From contig NC_133104.1 in assembly GCF_022965805.1 (NCBI RefSeq), forward strand, positions 45,056,682 through 45,120,681: a stretch of 64,000 bases of DNA, in the 5' to 3' direction. The stretch comes from Primulina eburnea (lineage: Eukaryota; Streptophyta; Magnoliopsida; Lamiales; Gesneriaceae). Each line of letters begins with the position of its first letter. Within the stretch, counting starts at the first letter, position 1. The translations under genes were made by a program, and so were the position numbers. The notes beneath the pieces are model-generated. The model ran no database searches. It worked only from the letters and a program-made list of their open reading frames with translations, and was not told where the DNA came from. Positions 13,014 through 25,508 of the stretch are shown piece after piece.

Positions 13014-15706
13014 TTACAGAGCGATATCATATCCCAATTCATTGATGACGTTGTCAACGGTTGCAATCATCTCTGTCATGTTTAGAAGATCAAACCAAAC
13101 CTTTAGCTAAAGGAAACCATGTTTTCTCCGTAGTTAGGCACAAATCCAAAAGAATTTTGTTTCGGTTATTTTTTGCTTGTTCCTTGGATGACCAAACAAT
13201 TCAAAAGAAGATGATTGCTTCTCTAAATTCATACCTTGTAAGGAAGTTCCCTCCAGGTATCGCTGTAAGAAAGATAATATCTAATTAATACTACAGCAAT
13301 GGTTTTACCCACAATTATTTTTTGAACCTAGAAATATTTGAAACATGTTACCAGATTAGGTTAAATATTTATCTCAAACTCAATGTGAATGTAACAATAT
13401 TTACAAAGCTATGGAATTTTGCAAAAAGGAGAGAATATTGTATGAAAAAAGGTCGAGGGTGTACCATAAATTGGGTTTTAAGATCTTCCTCGTGTTGTAT
13501 AGGCTTTGCTGCACACAGATAATTAACTGGCAACAGTAAGCCAGAGGACTAGAATTAACAAAACAACTGCGGGCATAGTAAGCATATAACTAATGAGGCA
13601 AAGTACCCTCATCAACTGCAGGGGTACAGTTATTCAGTAACTGCCTGAAACTGGGAGGAAACGATGCAATTGTCTCTGCGGCTTCTTGAATATTTATTGT
13701 TTCAGGTACAAGTTGTTCTTGAACTGCATTAGATTCAAGGACTGGAAGCATTAGCTTGGAACTGGTTTCTGCTGACGCCGTGCACTGCCAATCCTCATCG
13801 GACCTGATACTAAATAAGCTTGACATCGGACCTCGTTTTGTAAAGGAATTAATAACCAGAGGTAGACCTTGCCCAGTCACCATCCCACTAAACGTCTTCA
13901 AATTTTTTTTGTAATTTTTTAAAGTTGAAACTACACTCATTGATGCACTAATTCGTTTTGATTGAATTTTCTGGTCCACCCGTATATATTTGTCATTCTT
14001 CTTCGTTGTTGACAAAGTTTATTGAAAGGGATAGCGAGAAGTCAACGGTAGATACTTCTACTAACCTGCATATGGGTCCATCCAAAGGTAATACCTCGGC
14101 CTGGGATGATATTTCAGATTTAAGTCCAGGGTACTCGAGCAGTCGGGGACTTTCATTTTGAAAAATTTCCTGAGTAGACATTAGTCAAATTATTATACCA
14201 AGTGGAAACATATAAGTAGTTTCAGGAGCTATAATTGCCATATTTACCTTCAGAACATTCATGAACTTTTCTGTTTCAAAGATGGTGAGAAAATGCAGTG
14301 CGAATTTCTGGATCTGTGGAGAAGCATGAACTTGAATTTTTAATGTGAGGGTAATTCTAAAATGTATCACAGAATCCTTGAAAAATTATCACGAGAGTAG
14401 AAGTTCCAGCAACTTGCCTGACCAATACCGTCTTTATAACTCACAAAGACAGCCCTGCTCCCCCTTGCAGGGAACCCAGACACACATGAAACTTGAGGCC
14501 ATGAAAAATACATCTTTGAGATGTGATGTTCTTCCTGTAAGACAACTAAAATTTTTAAAATAGTATCCCTGCCAAATTTACTAAATACAGCCAGAGTATC
14601 ATTAGACTTGGAGGACAAAATCACGGTTACACTTCTGTTTGCAGAGAACAAGAAGAGTAATGTCAGGGATCCCCTTCTCATGGTGAGAAACATCACAATT
14701 GTACTTTTCTTATAAATAGACCTTCCTTTGAAATAACTAAAATTGGGCACGAGCTGTCGTGACAAACTGGATCACATGCAACAGATCGAAAATTTAGAGA
14801 TTTTGGCATGAATTGAATTCTGGGGCTCACATAAATTAAATGTGGCACCTACTATTTAATTGCCAGTGGAATCCAAAGTAACCTCTTCTTTACCAAAATA
14901 TTCAGATGAGATTTGGAGGCCACAAATAATTACTTCAAATAACTTTTGTTTCTGTGAACTTCTGTAGCCTTTTCTGAGGATACTTTTAAAGAGAAAATCC
15001 AATCGACTATTTCAGATAACATCAAGGTAACAACGTATAAGCAGCACCAAGTCCACTTCTCTCATTGTCAATTACAACTTACAGGGAAAATGTATATCCC
15101 ATTCGATGTAGACATATCAAGCCAAATCAAGTTATGATCAGAAAATGGGCAAGCTACACATATAGATATTGCTACATGTTAAATAGCAGGAGATTGTTCA
15201 ATCTTATTCAAGCACCTGAATAACGTACATTAACGACATCACAGGGTACGACATCTCAGAAATATTTACAGGAGATCAATGTGCTGCAGATCGATCTCGT
15301 TCAAGCACCTAAACCGAGCTTAAATTCTACACTACATTTTAATTGATTTGATTCGAGCACTAGTGAAACGATAAAAGCACAGACTACATCATATACAGAG
15401 AAATTTTCTCCACCGGAAATTTCAACTTACAAGTACTCGAGATCGAAGAGAAATGGTTAGAACTGCGTCATCCAACCCCTCAGCAGTTCGTTCGAATATG
15501 AGCTTGAGTGAGGCAGCGGACAAGGTGGTGATCCAAGTGCCTCCTTGACGGCGATTTTTCCAGGCGGCGGAGATAGGAGTGAGAGAAGGATGAGTGCGGT
15601 TGACAACGGTGGAGCTGTAGTTCATGAAGCGAGCGTATCGAATATTCCACTGATCTATGACCGAGGAGGTTAAGTTGGAGGGAGTTGTTACTGTTGATTC
15701 CGCCAT
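13014..15706 (-). CDS. PHS1: POOR HOMOLOGOUS SYNAPSIS 1-like meiotic protein
   Basis: PHS1 is a plant meiotic factor needed for homologous pairing and for nuclear import of recombination proteins. Seven exons on the minus strand, read downward: 15706-15431, 14534-14418, 14313-14248, 14169-14066, 13809-13607, 13508-13465, 13106-13014; they join to 300 residues. Diagnostic segments are RQGGTWITTLSAASL (exon 1), EEHHISKMYFSWPQ and FPARGSRAVFVSYKDG (exon 2), IQKFALHF (exon 3), FPPSFRQLLNNC (exon 5), EEDLKTQFM (exon 6) and the C-terminal helix ending VINELGYDIAL. Intron 2 uses a GC donor (CAG|GCAAGT). The 4/5 junction is the least certain because that region is poorly conserved; I chose the acceptor at 13811-13810, which keeps phase and gives an SIRSDEDW sequence resembling the family. 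The last two small exons are easy to miss, because exon 5 reads through to a nearby stop. Confidence 0.9.
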
Positions 15707-15820
15707 TTCCGAATTTTCAAGCTGCGGGGAAGTTTTGGAGCTGAACCGTTTATATAGTCGCAATTTTTGGTCGGGTAATTATTAGTTCTACAAAATAAAA
15801 ATTATATAAGAAATATGGCG

Positions 15821-15983
15821 ACTCTCACGTGAGACCGTAATCTGTGAGACTGGTCAACCCTACCCATATTCACAATAAAAAATAATACTCTTAGCATAAA
15901 AAGTAATACTTTTTCATGGATGACCCAAATAAGAGACCTGTCTCACAAATAAGACCCGTGAGACCGTCTCACACAAGTTTTTG
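15821..15983 (-). repeat. GTGAGACGGTCTCAC-type short repeat, copy A
   Basis: About 165 bp. One end carries the palindrome GTGAGACCGTCTCAC followed by ACAAGTTTTTG. The other carries a weaker copy beginning CACGTGAGACCG. The core has TTCACAATAAAAAATAATAC and GATGACCCAAATAAGAGAC. Copies B (16053), C (29226) and D (29450) share the same order of blocks. No coding capacity. Confidence 0.85.
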
Positions 15984-16052
15984 CCATTATACAAAGCCAA
16001 AACAAATTTCCCCGAATGAAAGTATAACATGGCGGTAAGAATGATCATGTAA

Positions 16053-16230
16053 AGTGAGTGTTATGTGAGACCGTCTCATACTAATCTGTAAGACGAGTCA
16101 ACTTTATTCATATTCACAATAAAAAAATAATACTCTTAGCATAGAAAATAATATTTTTTCATGGATGACCCAAATAAGAGACCCGTCTCACAAATACGAC
16201 CCGCGAGACCGTCTCACACAAGTTTTTGTC
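16053..16230 (-). repeat. GTGAGACGGTCTCAC-type short repeat, copy B
   Basis: Direct-orientation partner of copy A, about 70 bp further on, with the same terminal palindromes, core blocks and AAGTTTTTG end. Small indels separate the copies, so this is a diverged family, not a fresh duplication. Confidence 0.85.
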
Positions 16231-17914
16231 GGTCGTGTATTAGATAAATATTAACTTGAATGTGTGAAAGAAAAATATATTGTTTAACAAGTCAAAGAAA
16301 TAAATTATATCCTAATATCTCAATAATAAAATAATCAAAATACAAGAATATACAAATATGTGCAGTAGAAATTAGAAGCTATCACTCTTCTCGCTTCTGC
16401 TCACGCTTGTATTCTCGCATACGTTGTGCATCAATTATTTTTTAACATATATAGGCTTGTGTTAGTACTTGATATAATTCAATAAGTCCTACAAAATAAA
16501 GAAAATAATCTTTTATTATGAAATGAATTCTTTAAATATTAAAGATCAAATTTAGAGTTTAAAAAACTAATTAATATTTCAGAAAGACAAAATTTTTATG
16601 CTAATTAATCTTATAATGATAATAAAAAAAGGATTTCAGAAGATAAATTACTGTTTTGACAAGAAACGTTTCCTTTCAAACTACATGAACTCGCACCAGT
16701 ACAGAGAGGGACTCCAATTCCATGGACCAACTATTAAACCAGAAGCCCTGACGATATCTTTTTGGTACGAAAGAACCGCTATTTTAAAAGTGCGTCTTTT
16801 TTTCCAGTATGTTTGGTGAAATATCCAAAAAGATAACCATCATTTCATGCAGAAGGTAACTTCTGTCATTAAGCACTTTAATGTGGCATAAACCTTGCAG
16901 ATCCTCCATTCATATATTTCAACAGTGAAAATCAAAAAAGAAAATGATTGCTGAGTATACATTGTCTCCAAACATTTTCTTCGTAAATAAAATAACGAAA
17001 CCTCCCAGAGTAAATTAGTAGACGATCGTCCCCGCGCAATAAGAACTAAGGCTACCGAGTGATGGATTCTACAGCATCAACTAAAATGAAGCTGCTGGCA
17101 TATTCGTTCAATCAAGAGTAAAAAGAATTCATGCTCAAAACTGGCGGCAATCGCTGCAACTTAAGACACATACGTAACAATTTGATTAAGAGATCACTCA
17201 GAAATTTAAAATTCTTCGTAACATACGGGACAATAAGACAGCAATTCTTAGTCATACTGAAGATCCCAAACATTATAAAAAAAATCTCTGAAGGAAACAA
17301 GACAGCAATTAAAGGGTCAAGCCCAGCGGCTTCCAGATATTTGTCGGCTATATGTATATATACAGGGACGTGAAAATGATGGATAATCGAGTATTTACCT
17401 ATGAGATTTTAAAATTTCCAAAAAGTTTTATTTTATCTGTTTCTAACTATTACATATTTGCATGATTGTTTTTCTGTTTCTAATATTTTTTGAGTTAATT
17501 TTTATATAAAACTATGAATCATTTTATTGAAAATCTTTGTAATTATTTTATCATAATTTCTAATTGTATTTCAAAAAATGTCTGTTTTTTTTATAAAAAA
17601 AATAATGATATAATTATATTAAAAAACTAATTATTTGTGCAGATAAGGAATTTTTATATTTTTATATGGATAATAATTTAGCAATTATATATATAATGTT
17701 GTATACTCTAATCATTTGTAAAGAACAATGTCTGATCATTTATCTTTCGAAAACAATCTAACCATGTATTTCATTTCCAACTGGAAATTCCGGAAACAAA
17801 ATTTCCAAAGTTCAACTTACTGGACACTTGCTGTAAACGTCTAAATATATAAAATAAGAAGAAATAAAGCAAGGAGTTTCGGCTGAAAAAAATAGAGCAT
17901 CTTAATTTAATCTA

Positions 17915-18280
17915 TTAGCGTGGTGGTGTTTCGCTGAATCTTGGCGGCGGCGGAGTGCTTAGCGCCGCCCTAAAACTCACGGCGGTTGCACCCGATCCCA
18001 CAGTCCCGCTATCAGTAGTAAGTTTCCCAGCTCCACGATGCCATGACGAGGGAATTGCCCCTCGATTTCCTTTGTTGGCAAAAAGAGGAGAAAGAAGAAA
18101 CAAATATTAATTTATTTGTGCTCTGATCTTTTTGTCAATATATATACTTGATAGAAAATTTATTAAAAAATATCAAGAATTACGCACGATACCTGGTGAC
18201 GGGGAAGCTGAAACAATAAGAGGGATCAAAAGAGAAATCAGGATTGCAGCTATCAGTATCCTATTCCTGGTGTTATCCAT
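17915..18280 (-). CDS. Small predicted secreted peptide, unknown family (copy 1)
   Basis: Two-exon gene, 18280-18193 and 18069-17915, joining in frame to 80 residues. Exon 1 encodes a basic start followed by a strong hydrophobic core (ILIAAILISLLIPLIVSA), a classic signal peptide. A phase-1 intron of about 123 bases (donor CCAG|GTATCG, acceptor ACAAAG) splits a glycine codon. Exon 2 encodes a mature region with NRGAIPSSWHRGAGKL and a C-terminus with PPPPR and TPPR; it has no cysteines. It shares layout, intron phase and a weak WH...G..KL plus PPPPR signature with the gene at 19828-20315, also on the minus strand. I do not recognise a named peptide family (CLE, CEP, IDA, PSY, RALF and EPF motifs are absent). 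Expression evidence would decide whether it is real. Confidence 0.55.
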
Positions 18281-19827
18281 CGGAGAACTGAAGCAATAAT
18301 CAAGATTGATGAATGTATATATTTATGTTGCAAAATTAATAATAATGCGAAAGTTCATGTTTGACTGTTGACTAAATTCATAGTTAATATCGACGTCTTC
18401 ATAGGCCGGCCGGTTTGCTCTGAGACTGTTGGTTATAAAGCCTAATTTTTTAATTCACATTATACAATATCTCGTCATTGCTCATCAAAGTTTTATTTTA
18501 AAACTAAACTGAATTTATTTATTTTTATTAAAAAACAAATATAAGTTGGAATTTTGTTTAAATAAATCAGGTTGTTAGAAATTGAGTTGTTTATATATGT
18601 TTATTTAAAATTTAATATTAACTTACAATCATGATCGATGTTTCACAATTCCGATTTCGATATGTAGATGTAGGGAGCAACAAAGACTGAAAACATGATA
18701 ATAATTAAAAATAAAAGTTATATTAGGAGTTTTTGTCAAACCAAGCACATGTATTTTATATATACACACACAGATATTATATACATATATATTATTATTT
18801 AATATATTTTATGATGTGTTTAACCAAATATGCTAACTAATTCACTCACATGTATTGTGTATATATATAAATCAAAATCAACAGCGGAAGTGTTTCGAGT
18901 TCGAGAAGGCCTTAAGCTATCATGCCCTCAACGATCGTGGTTTAGAGCTTTGGATTCATAATTGAAGATTGCAACAGTTTAGATAAAAAAAAAAAAAAAA
19001 AGTTCAAACTCTAGTTTTGATTTTGTAAATAAATCAACTAATCATTTCTACTTAGCTAGCATTAGAATGTTGAAGATGTCAGGTGAAATATCTGTACTAT
19101 TCTATTAAGTCGAGGGCATGATAATAACCACCTAGCTGGGAAAGGACTGATTTTTTTTTCTCAATTTTACCCTTATATGATACTAATGTTACACTTTTGT
19201 TTTTAAATTTCAATACACACTTTTACTTTTTATTTTTATTTCAACAATTCAAATATCAATTTAGTTCCTTCGTAATTTGTCAAATTTTACTTTAGTCCAT
19301 CGATAATGATAAGACAAACTATACACACACATCGCATATACAGATTAACTAGTATATATAAAATGGTGGGTTAGCAGTTCCAGTTAGGCCTCTTCATATG
19401 GTTTTATTACTCCACGTTCATCCTTCACAAAATCAAGGTGTATGTCTGGGGATGAGACAAATTCAGAAAGCCGAATTCAGATTTCACACTTGTTAATACT
19501 TCTTATTTTATTAAACAACGATCGAGATAGTAATAATATACATATATATGTATATATATATATACATATATATGTATTCACATTTCACATACATCTACGT
19601 CGGTCTATTCAATGTGTGTGTGTTTTAAAAAACACGTTATTTATTTAATACAAAACGAAACTATTGGATCGAGAAGATGAGTTATAATATTTGTATGGAC
19701 GGGAACTTGATTTGCAGTATTGACATGAATCTTGAGTCGCATGAAATTAGCTAAAAAAAACTGAAATTTTATGCACACATGCGTTTAAATGATTCAACGG
19801 TGCAGGACAAGAATTGTGCAGCCAGTA
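18281..19827. other. Spacer between the two small-peptide genes
   Basis: AT-rich, with a poly-A run near 18985 and a TATATA/CATATA microsatellite at about 19535-19577. No third copy of the small peptide gene or other gene was found here. Confidence 0.5.
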
Positions 19828-20315
19828 CTAGGCATAATATGGCGGCGGCTCCGCCACAAAGTAATGAGTTGGGCCCCTGACCCTAGGCGGCGGAGGTGGC
19901 GGCAGCCCTTGTCTGCGGTATACCCATGCGACTACCCCGATAAGCTTTCTGCTCCCGCCATGGCGATTGAGGTGCCAAAATGAATGCTGTCCTTTTTCAC
20001 CTAAACATCAATATATATGCAAGTTCTAAAAAAGTAAAATAAAATATTAAACATAAACATGAAGCTTATTAATTTTATTAGAACTGCGGTTCACATTCTC
20101 AATAAAAAGAAAAAAAAAGTGCGGTTCAGGATTCTAATTTGAAAAACAAACCAATAGAAATTTGCCAGTAAAAAAAGAACTCACTCTAAAAATATATATG
20201 TATATATATATATATACATACCTGATGATACAAAAGAGGAGCTTGAAAGAGGAAGACCATCAATGCTTAGAATTTGAGACAGAATCAGAACCAGAATTAG
20301 ACCTTTGCTCTCCAT
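19828..20315 (-). CDS. Small predicted secreted peptide, unknown family (copy 2)
   Basis: Two-exon gene, 20315-20222 and 20000-19828, joining in frame to 88 residues. Exon 1 opens MESKGLILVLILSQILS, a signal peptide, followed by a serine-rich stretch. The phase-1 intron of about 221 bases (TCAG|GTATG donor, GTTTAG acceptor) splits a glycine codon, exactly as in the gene at 17915-18280. Exon 2 carries EKGQHSFWHLNRHGGSRKL, a basic VYRRQ segment, six prolines followed by RVRGP, and ends PPPYYA. No cysteines. Its exon 2 start can be aligned with copy 1: G-[NE]-[RK]-G, then S-[SF]-W-H, then a glycine pair and KL. This suggests an old tandem pair. Function unknown; a secreted signal or proline-rich wall peptide is only inferred from layout. 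Confidence 0.55.
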
Positions 20316-22388
20316 TTTTGGCTTGCAACTCAAACTGGAACTTCACCAGATCTTATTTAAGTAGTGTAGATAGAACAAGTAGATAAAGAGGTACGTACAT
20401 ATTTTATTTAATAAATATAACTAATGGGGGCATCTATTTAAAACCGTGTTGGTAAATATGGTAGGTGTTGATGTAATGGCCCACACGTCCTTTCTTATTG
20501 AAAAATATTTTATATTAATATTTTGTGTATATATACCTAAATAGTCAACAAGTGGCCGTGCTCGATCGGTAAAAAGTACACGCAAGATTTCATGGTCACT
20601 CGAGGCCAAGTTTTCTCTCTTTATATTTTTAGAAAATGAACATAGAGCAAAAATCAATAAGTAATAATATAAGACTGGTTTCGTTTGGAAATGGGAGGAA
20701 AAGAATATTTTTTTCTGATTATTTCCTTACAAAAATGGAAAGAAGCACTAGCAAAAAAATTGTTCTCAAATAAATAAAATTTATTTGCTTTCACTAAAAA
20801 AAAAAATCATCATTTCTCTTACTTTCTTTTCCATTCACTCCCCTAGTAGTTAACTACGGAGGACAGCAAAATTTTTTTAATAACATATAAATATTGTTTA
20901 AAGAAATTTAAATCTTGTCCCCATCACGAAATTTTGGTTCCTGTTACAATTTAATAAAGGTCTTATATGTGTTTATGATCGAGGGTCGTAAGGTTTGACC
21001 TTGAAAAACAGTAGTTAGAGATTTGTTTTTGACCTTTGCCGAAGGAGAGTTTGGTAAGTGACAATTTTTATATTTTATTATATTATATGGTAAAGGATTA
21101 GGTAGAGGTCTACTTACATCGATACTCATATTTATTGTTTATTATATGCCAGCTATTAGTCTCGGAGATGGAGTCGGAGGCTTGTTGCTGTCAATTTCAA
21201 GAGGTTGGATTTTTTTTTACAAAATTAATACTTTTTTTATATTGAGATATTTTTATTTTATGTCATGATAATGAAGTGAAAGGACTATTTGTTTTTTTAA
21301 ATTTGTTTCCCTTCTACTCTTTTCGAATTAAAATTACAAAATTTAATCTGGATATATTTTAAAATCATTTTACCAGAGAGAGACCTGTGACAGACAGATC
21401 AATTTGTTGTAAATTATAAACTTCTTATAAATTAAATGAAGTAAACTATATATTAACTTCTTTCGTAACTTCTTATAAATTAATGAAGTAAACTATATAT
21501 TAACTTCTTTCGTAACTTCTTATAAATTAATTTGTTGCTTTTAAAAACCGTGTTACTGGTGAAACTTGACTTTGTAAACAGTACCTGAAAGATTGATTGT
21601 TTGGGCTTTTGCCAAACAATGGGAAAAGACCACAAGCCCATGTGTTGGTTACTTGAGAGTGATCAATCCTCTGGAAAATCTTTTAACAAAAGGAGAACAA
21701 GGCCAATTATATTATGAGATCTGAGTGAGAAAATAGTCAACAACAAGGCCCAGGTCAACTTCGGCAAATTTTTTTCAATCTTTAGTTGAACGTGTAGCTC
21801 TATTTTTAACTCAAAAGAAAATATAATACAAGTGGCCAAATTTATCTTTTACAAATGTGTTTTTGTCTTCATCTAAATGAAATATTTGTACACGAATTGG
21901 ACTTTTTAACATCGTTTATTTCCCCAAACCTATTACCATTATTTAAGTACAATCATATTTACCTATATTTGTGTTTGGCTATATAAAATCTACATTGGAA
22001 TAATTATATATTTTTATTAGTAGGTGATCGTGTTTTGATAGTATTATTATTGAATTAGAGTGATAATATAATTGATCTTCCATAAATTACATAAATCCTC
22101 GTATAGTTTATAAAATGCAAGCCTTTTTCGAAAAAACAAATCTTATATTTCAATGGGTTTATTTCATTTTATTTATGTGGACATTATTTTTATGTCAGAT
22201 TTGTCATATATATATATAACTTATTTTTTTAAAAAATTATATATGTGATAAAATTTTACCAGTAAAAATGAAATGACGCTTGGCTCAGATCTCATTAACC
22301 CACTTCAACGTGCTTTCTTTCTTTCTATCTTTCTTTCTTTCACACGAGGCCAAGGCCTTTGTCTGACGTTTCAATTTACGTGACTCCC
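20316..22388. other. Intergenic stretch upstream of the F-box/Sel1 gene
   Basis: AT-rich spacer with a local tandem repeat at about 21419-21531 and, just before the next gene, a pyrimidine-rich (TTTC)n tract at about 22314-22341 that probably lies in the 5' leader. No gene recognised. Confidence 0.5.
21419..21531. repeat. 47-bp tandem repeat, about 2.4 copies
   Basis: Two nearly identical units of about 47 bases (AACTTCTTATAAATTAATGA...) plus a partial third. They differ by a one-base indel. No coding content. Confidence 0.85.
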
Positions 22389-22454
22389 ATGCCCCTGCCC
22401 TCTCACTCCACCGACGTCCGCTGCCCCGAAACTCAGCCGCCGCTACTCATCCTC

Positions 22455-25400
22455 ATGAAGCAGAAGACATGGCCATGCAAATCAGACAGCCCTCACGTCA
22501 TAGCTCTCCCTTTCATAAGAAAACCTCAAACTTCATCAAATTTCACCAAGTCCTACAAAATCTACCTCTCATACTTCACTTCCAAACCGAACCCGCCATC
22601 TTCCTTGTTCAAAAGCCCCGATTTTTCCGAGCTCCCTTATGATGTTCTCGCGAGAATTACGGCGTCATTCACTTTTCCGGACTTGAGGGCTGCTTCCCTT
22701 GTTTGCAGAGCGTGGAGGGACGCGCTTAAGCCCTTGCGCGAGGCGATGGTATTCTTGAAATGGGGGAAGAGGTTCAAGCATGGACGTGGGGGGATGAAGG
22801 CAAATTTGAGCAAGGCTTTGGATTCTTTCTTGAAAGGTGCGGCGCGTGGCTCCACGCTTGCTATGGTTGATGCGGGGTTGATTTATTGGGAATTGGGGAG
22901 AAGGGAGGAGGGCATTTCTTGGTATAGAAGAGCAGCCGAGCTTGGGGATCCAGCTGGACAGTGTAATTTGGCTCTTTCGTATTTGCAAGGTACTTTGTTT
23001 AATTTCTTCTTCTTCTTTTTTGTGCTTGAGGGTTGAATTTGATATCATTTTGTTTTTGTTAAAAAATTATTGAAATTTATTACGTGCCTCGTGGGCTCAA
23101 TTTGCATTCTGAATTGGGAATTTGGTTGATGTTCTTTATCATCTAGCCAGAAATTCATGCTTCATTAAGAAATGTGACAGGGTATTTAGGGTATTTTGGT
23201 TGGAGGGGTCAAAAAGTGGATTGAAGGAGGCTATGCCTTTACCTGTGTTTCCTTGGAAGAAAATGGATGAAAAAGGGAAGAACCAAATGGACTTGCCTCC
23301 CTCTTTACCAGCAATTTTCTGCCTTTCAAATATGAGGAGTTGAAAATATGAAGTTTAGGAGTATTGAATTGTTAAGACGCAACACTTTACCTCCCTGTGG
23401 TAGTTTTGGTGGTATGTATCAATGGCAAGGGAAGGGATTGCCTTTTCCTTTCTTTAAATACAAAACTAAAGAAGAATTTCCCTTGCTTGTAGAAGGATCT
23501 GAAATCTTTTTTCCTTCCTTCTTGTTCATGTATTGAAACTATTGTTTGATGAGTCGTAAAAGAATTCAAGATTATTATGGCTTTCATACTTGCCGTGTCT
23601 TCCTTTGATGCCAATGTATGGCTTGTGATCACGATTTTGAGTATTTTAAAATGGACGGTTGACTAGGAATAAAATTTTAGTATGCATTTGTGGCGGTGTT
23701 TTGGACTTAGTGTGTAGGCAGGTCTATGTTAGCATCCGAATATCATCTTTATGCTAGAAATCTTTTTTGTTGCCTTTTATTCTCAGTCAGTAAAATATGA
23801 TTGATCTTGCGAGTGGTGTTTTCTTTTTTTCTTTCAAATGTTAAATTTCATAGTCTTGAAGCCGCATTTAGTGATATTAACCATGAAAATAATGTGCAAT
23901 GTTACTGATTCCACTTTCAGTGTTGTCTTGTTTGATTATAGGGATGCAATATTGACCCTAGCTGTTTTGAAGAAGCAATATTTTAGACCGGGGAGTAAAA
24001 GATAGCAGTAGTTCAAATCTTTTAAGCTGGTAGCCGATGTTCCAAATTGCTCTGTTTTTTGCACTCCTATATATGTATTGTTTCCATGCTTGAATGAAAA
24101 AATAAAAGTAGCATCCGGTTATCATCGATATGCTAGAAATCTTTTTTGTTGCCTTTTATTTTCAGTCAGTAAAATATGGTTTATCTTGCAAGTAGTGTTT
24201 TCTTTGTTTTTTTTCCAAATGCAAAATTTTATAGTCACAAAACGGCATTTAGTGATATTGACCATGAAAATAAACTGCTATGTTAGTGGTTCCACTTTCA
24301 GTATTGTCTTGTTTGATTATAGGAATGCAATATTGACCCTAGCCATTTTGAAGAATATTTTAGATTGGGGAGTAAAAGATAGCGGTGGTCCAAATCTTTT
24401 AAGCTGGTAGCCGATGTTCCGAATTACTATGTTTTTTGTACTCCTAAATATATGCTTGAATGAAAAAATAAAATTATATCAGCTCTCTCTGCCAGGAAGT
24501 ACTAGTACTAATTTTACCAGTGAGCGTCATCAATTTTCTACTTTCAGTGAAATGGGAAACCGGAGATGACTAACATTCCTCATTCCATTTGGATTAAAAC
24601 ATCACCAATTTGTATTGATAATAGCCATTTTTCTTCTTAACAAGGCTTCAAAAATACAATATGGTAGTCCAGTTATAGATGTATTTAACTGGTTTCACTA
24701 TCAGAGATCCGATGGACTTGATTTTTTCATCATGTTTTGAAGATTGTGTATAATGCAGCTAATCCTCCAAACACGAAAGAGGCGATTGAATGGTTACACA
24801 GGGCTTCCATCGCTGGCCATGTTCGGGCTCAATACCAACTGGCACTTTCCTTACATCAAGGTCGAGGGGTTAAACAAAGTCTCCAAGCAGCGGTATCATT
24901 TAGCCCATCTTTACCTCTTTCTTTCCTTATCTCTGTATATTTTTTGGCCACTGGATCTCGTTTTCTTACATTGATTCCTCCAATTCTTTTCTTTATGGAT
25001 TATTAAATTTTGACAGGCCCGTTGGTATCTGAGAGCTGCTGAAGGGGGATATGTACGTGCTATGTATAATACATCTCTTTGCTACTCACTGGGTGAAGGT
25101 TTAGCACAATCCCATAGGTTAGCAAGAAAATGGATGAAGAGGGCCGCTGATCGTGGCCATAGCAAAGCTCAGTTCGAGCATGGACTGGGTCTCTTTTCTG
25201 TACGTAGCCAACGTCCTCTATAATCATTTATGAAAGTATTTCGTGATGCCCTCTACTTTATTGGAATAAAATCTTTATTCTTTCTAAATAATAGACTGCA
25301 TTTCGCCAACACTCCATGTGGTGTAGTATCATAAATCTTTCCCGATAGGAAGAGGCTTGGGTTCGATTCCACGTAAAAGCAAAAGACCCCACCTCCGTTG

Positions 25401-25477
25401 TAATAAATAAATAAATAAATAAAAGACCTCGTTTCATTCTCTCTCGTTGTGCCATCACTTGGTAGCAGCATGATACC

Positions 25478-25508
<31 letters not shown>

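Larger units (their letters stand above)
15707..17914. other. Intergenic stretch with short repeats
   Basis: Upstream of PHS1. Contains two copies of the GTGAGACGGTCTCAC repeat family (listed separately), then about 1.7 kb of AT-rich DNA. Short open frames here have no family resemblance and I do not call them genes. Confidence 0.5.

Noticed and set aside
13590..14015. Long minus-strand frame taken as a gene on its own
   Set aside because: Only 13607-13809 is PHS1 exon 5. The frame upstream is intron 4, and the tail after 13607 is read-through into intron 5; the true C-terminus is in two further small exons.
14367..14765. 132-codon minus frame as a separate protein
   Set aside because: It is PHS1 exon 2 (14418-14534) plus intron sequence on both sides.
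16598..17373. Open frames between PHS1 and the small-peptide genes
   Set aside because: No family resemblance, no splice context and AT-driven composition; also searched for a third small-peptide copy and found none.
22359..22454. Earlier start for the F-box/Sel1 protein
   Set aside because: The open frame begins at a TTG, not ATG. The in-frame ATG at 22389 is possible but less like homologues than MKQKTWPC at 22455.
25360..25385. tRNA gene suggested by GGTTCGATTCC
   Set aside because: No acceptor stem or anticodon arm can be folded around it; at best a SINE promoter.
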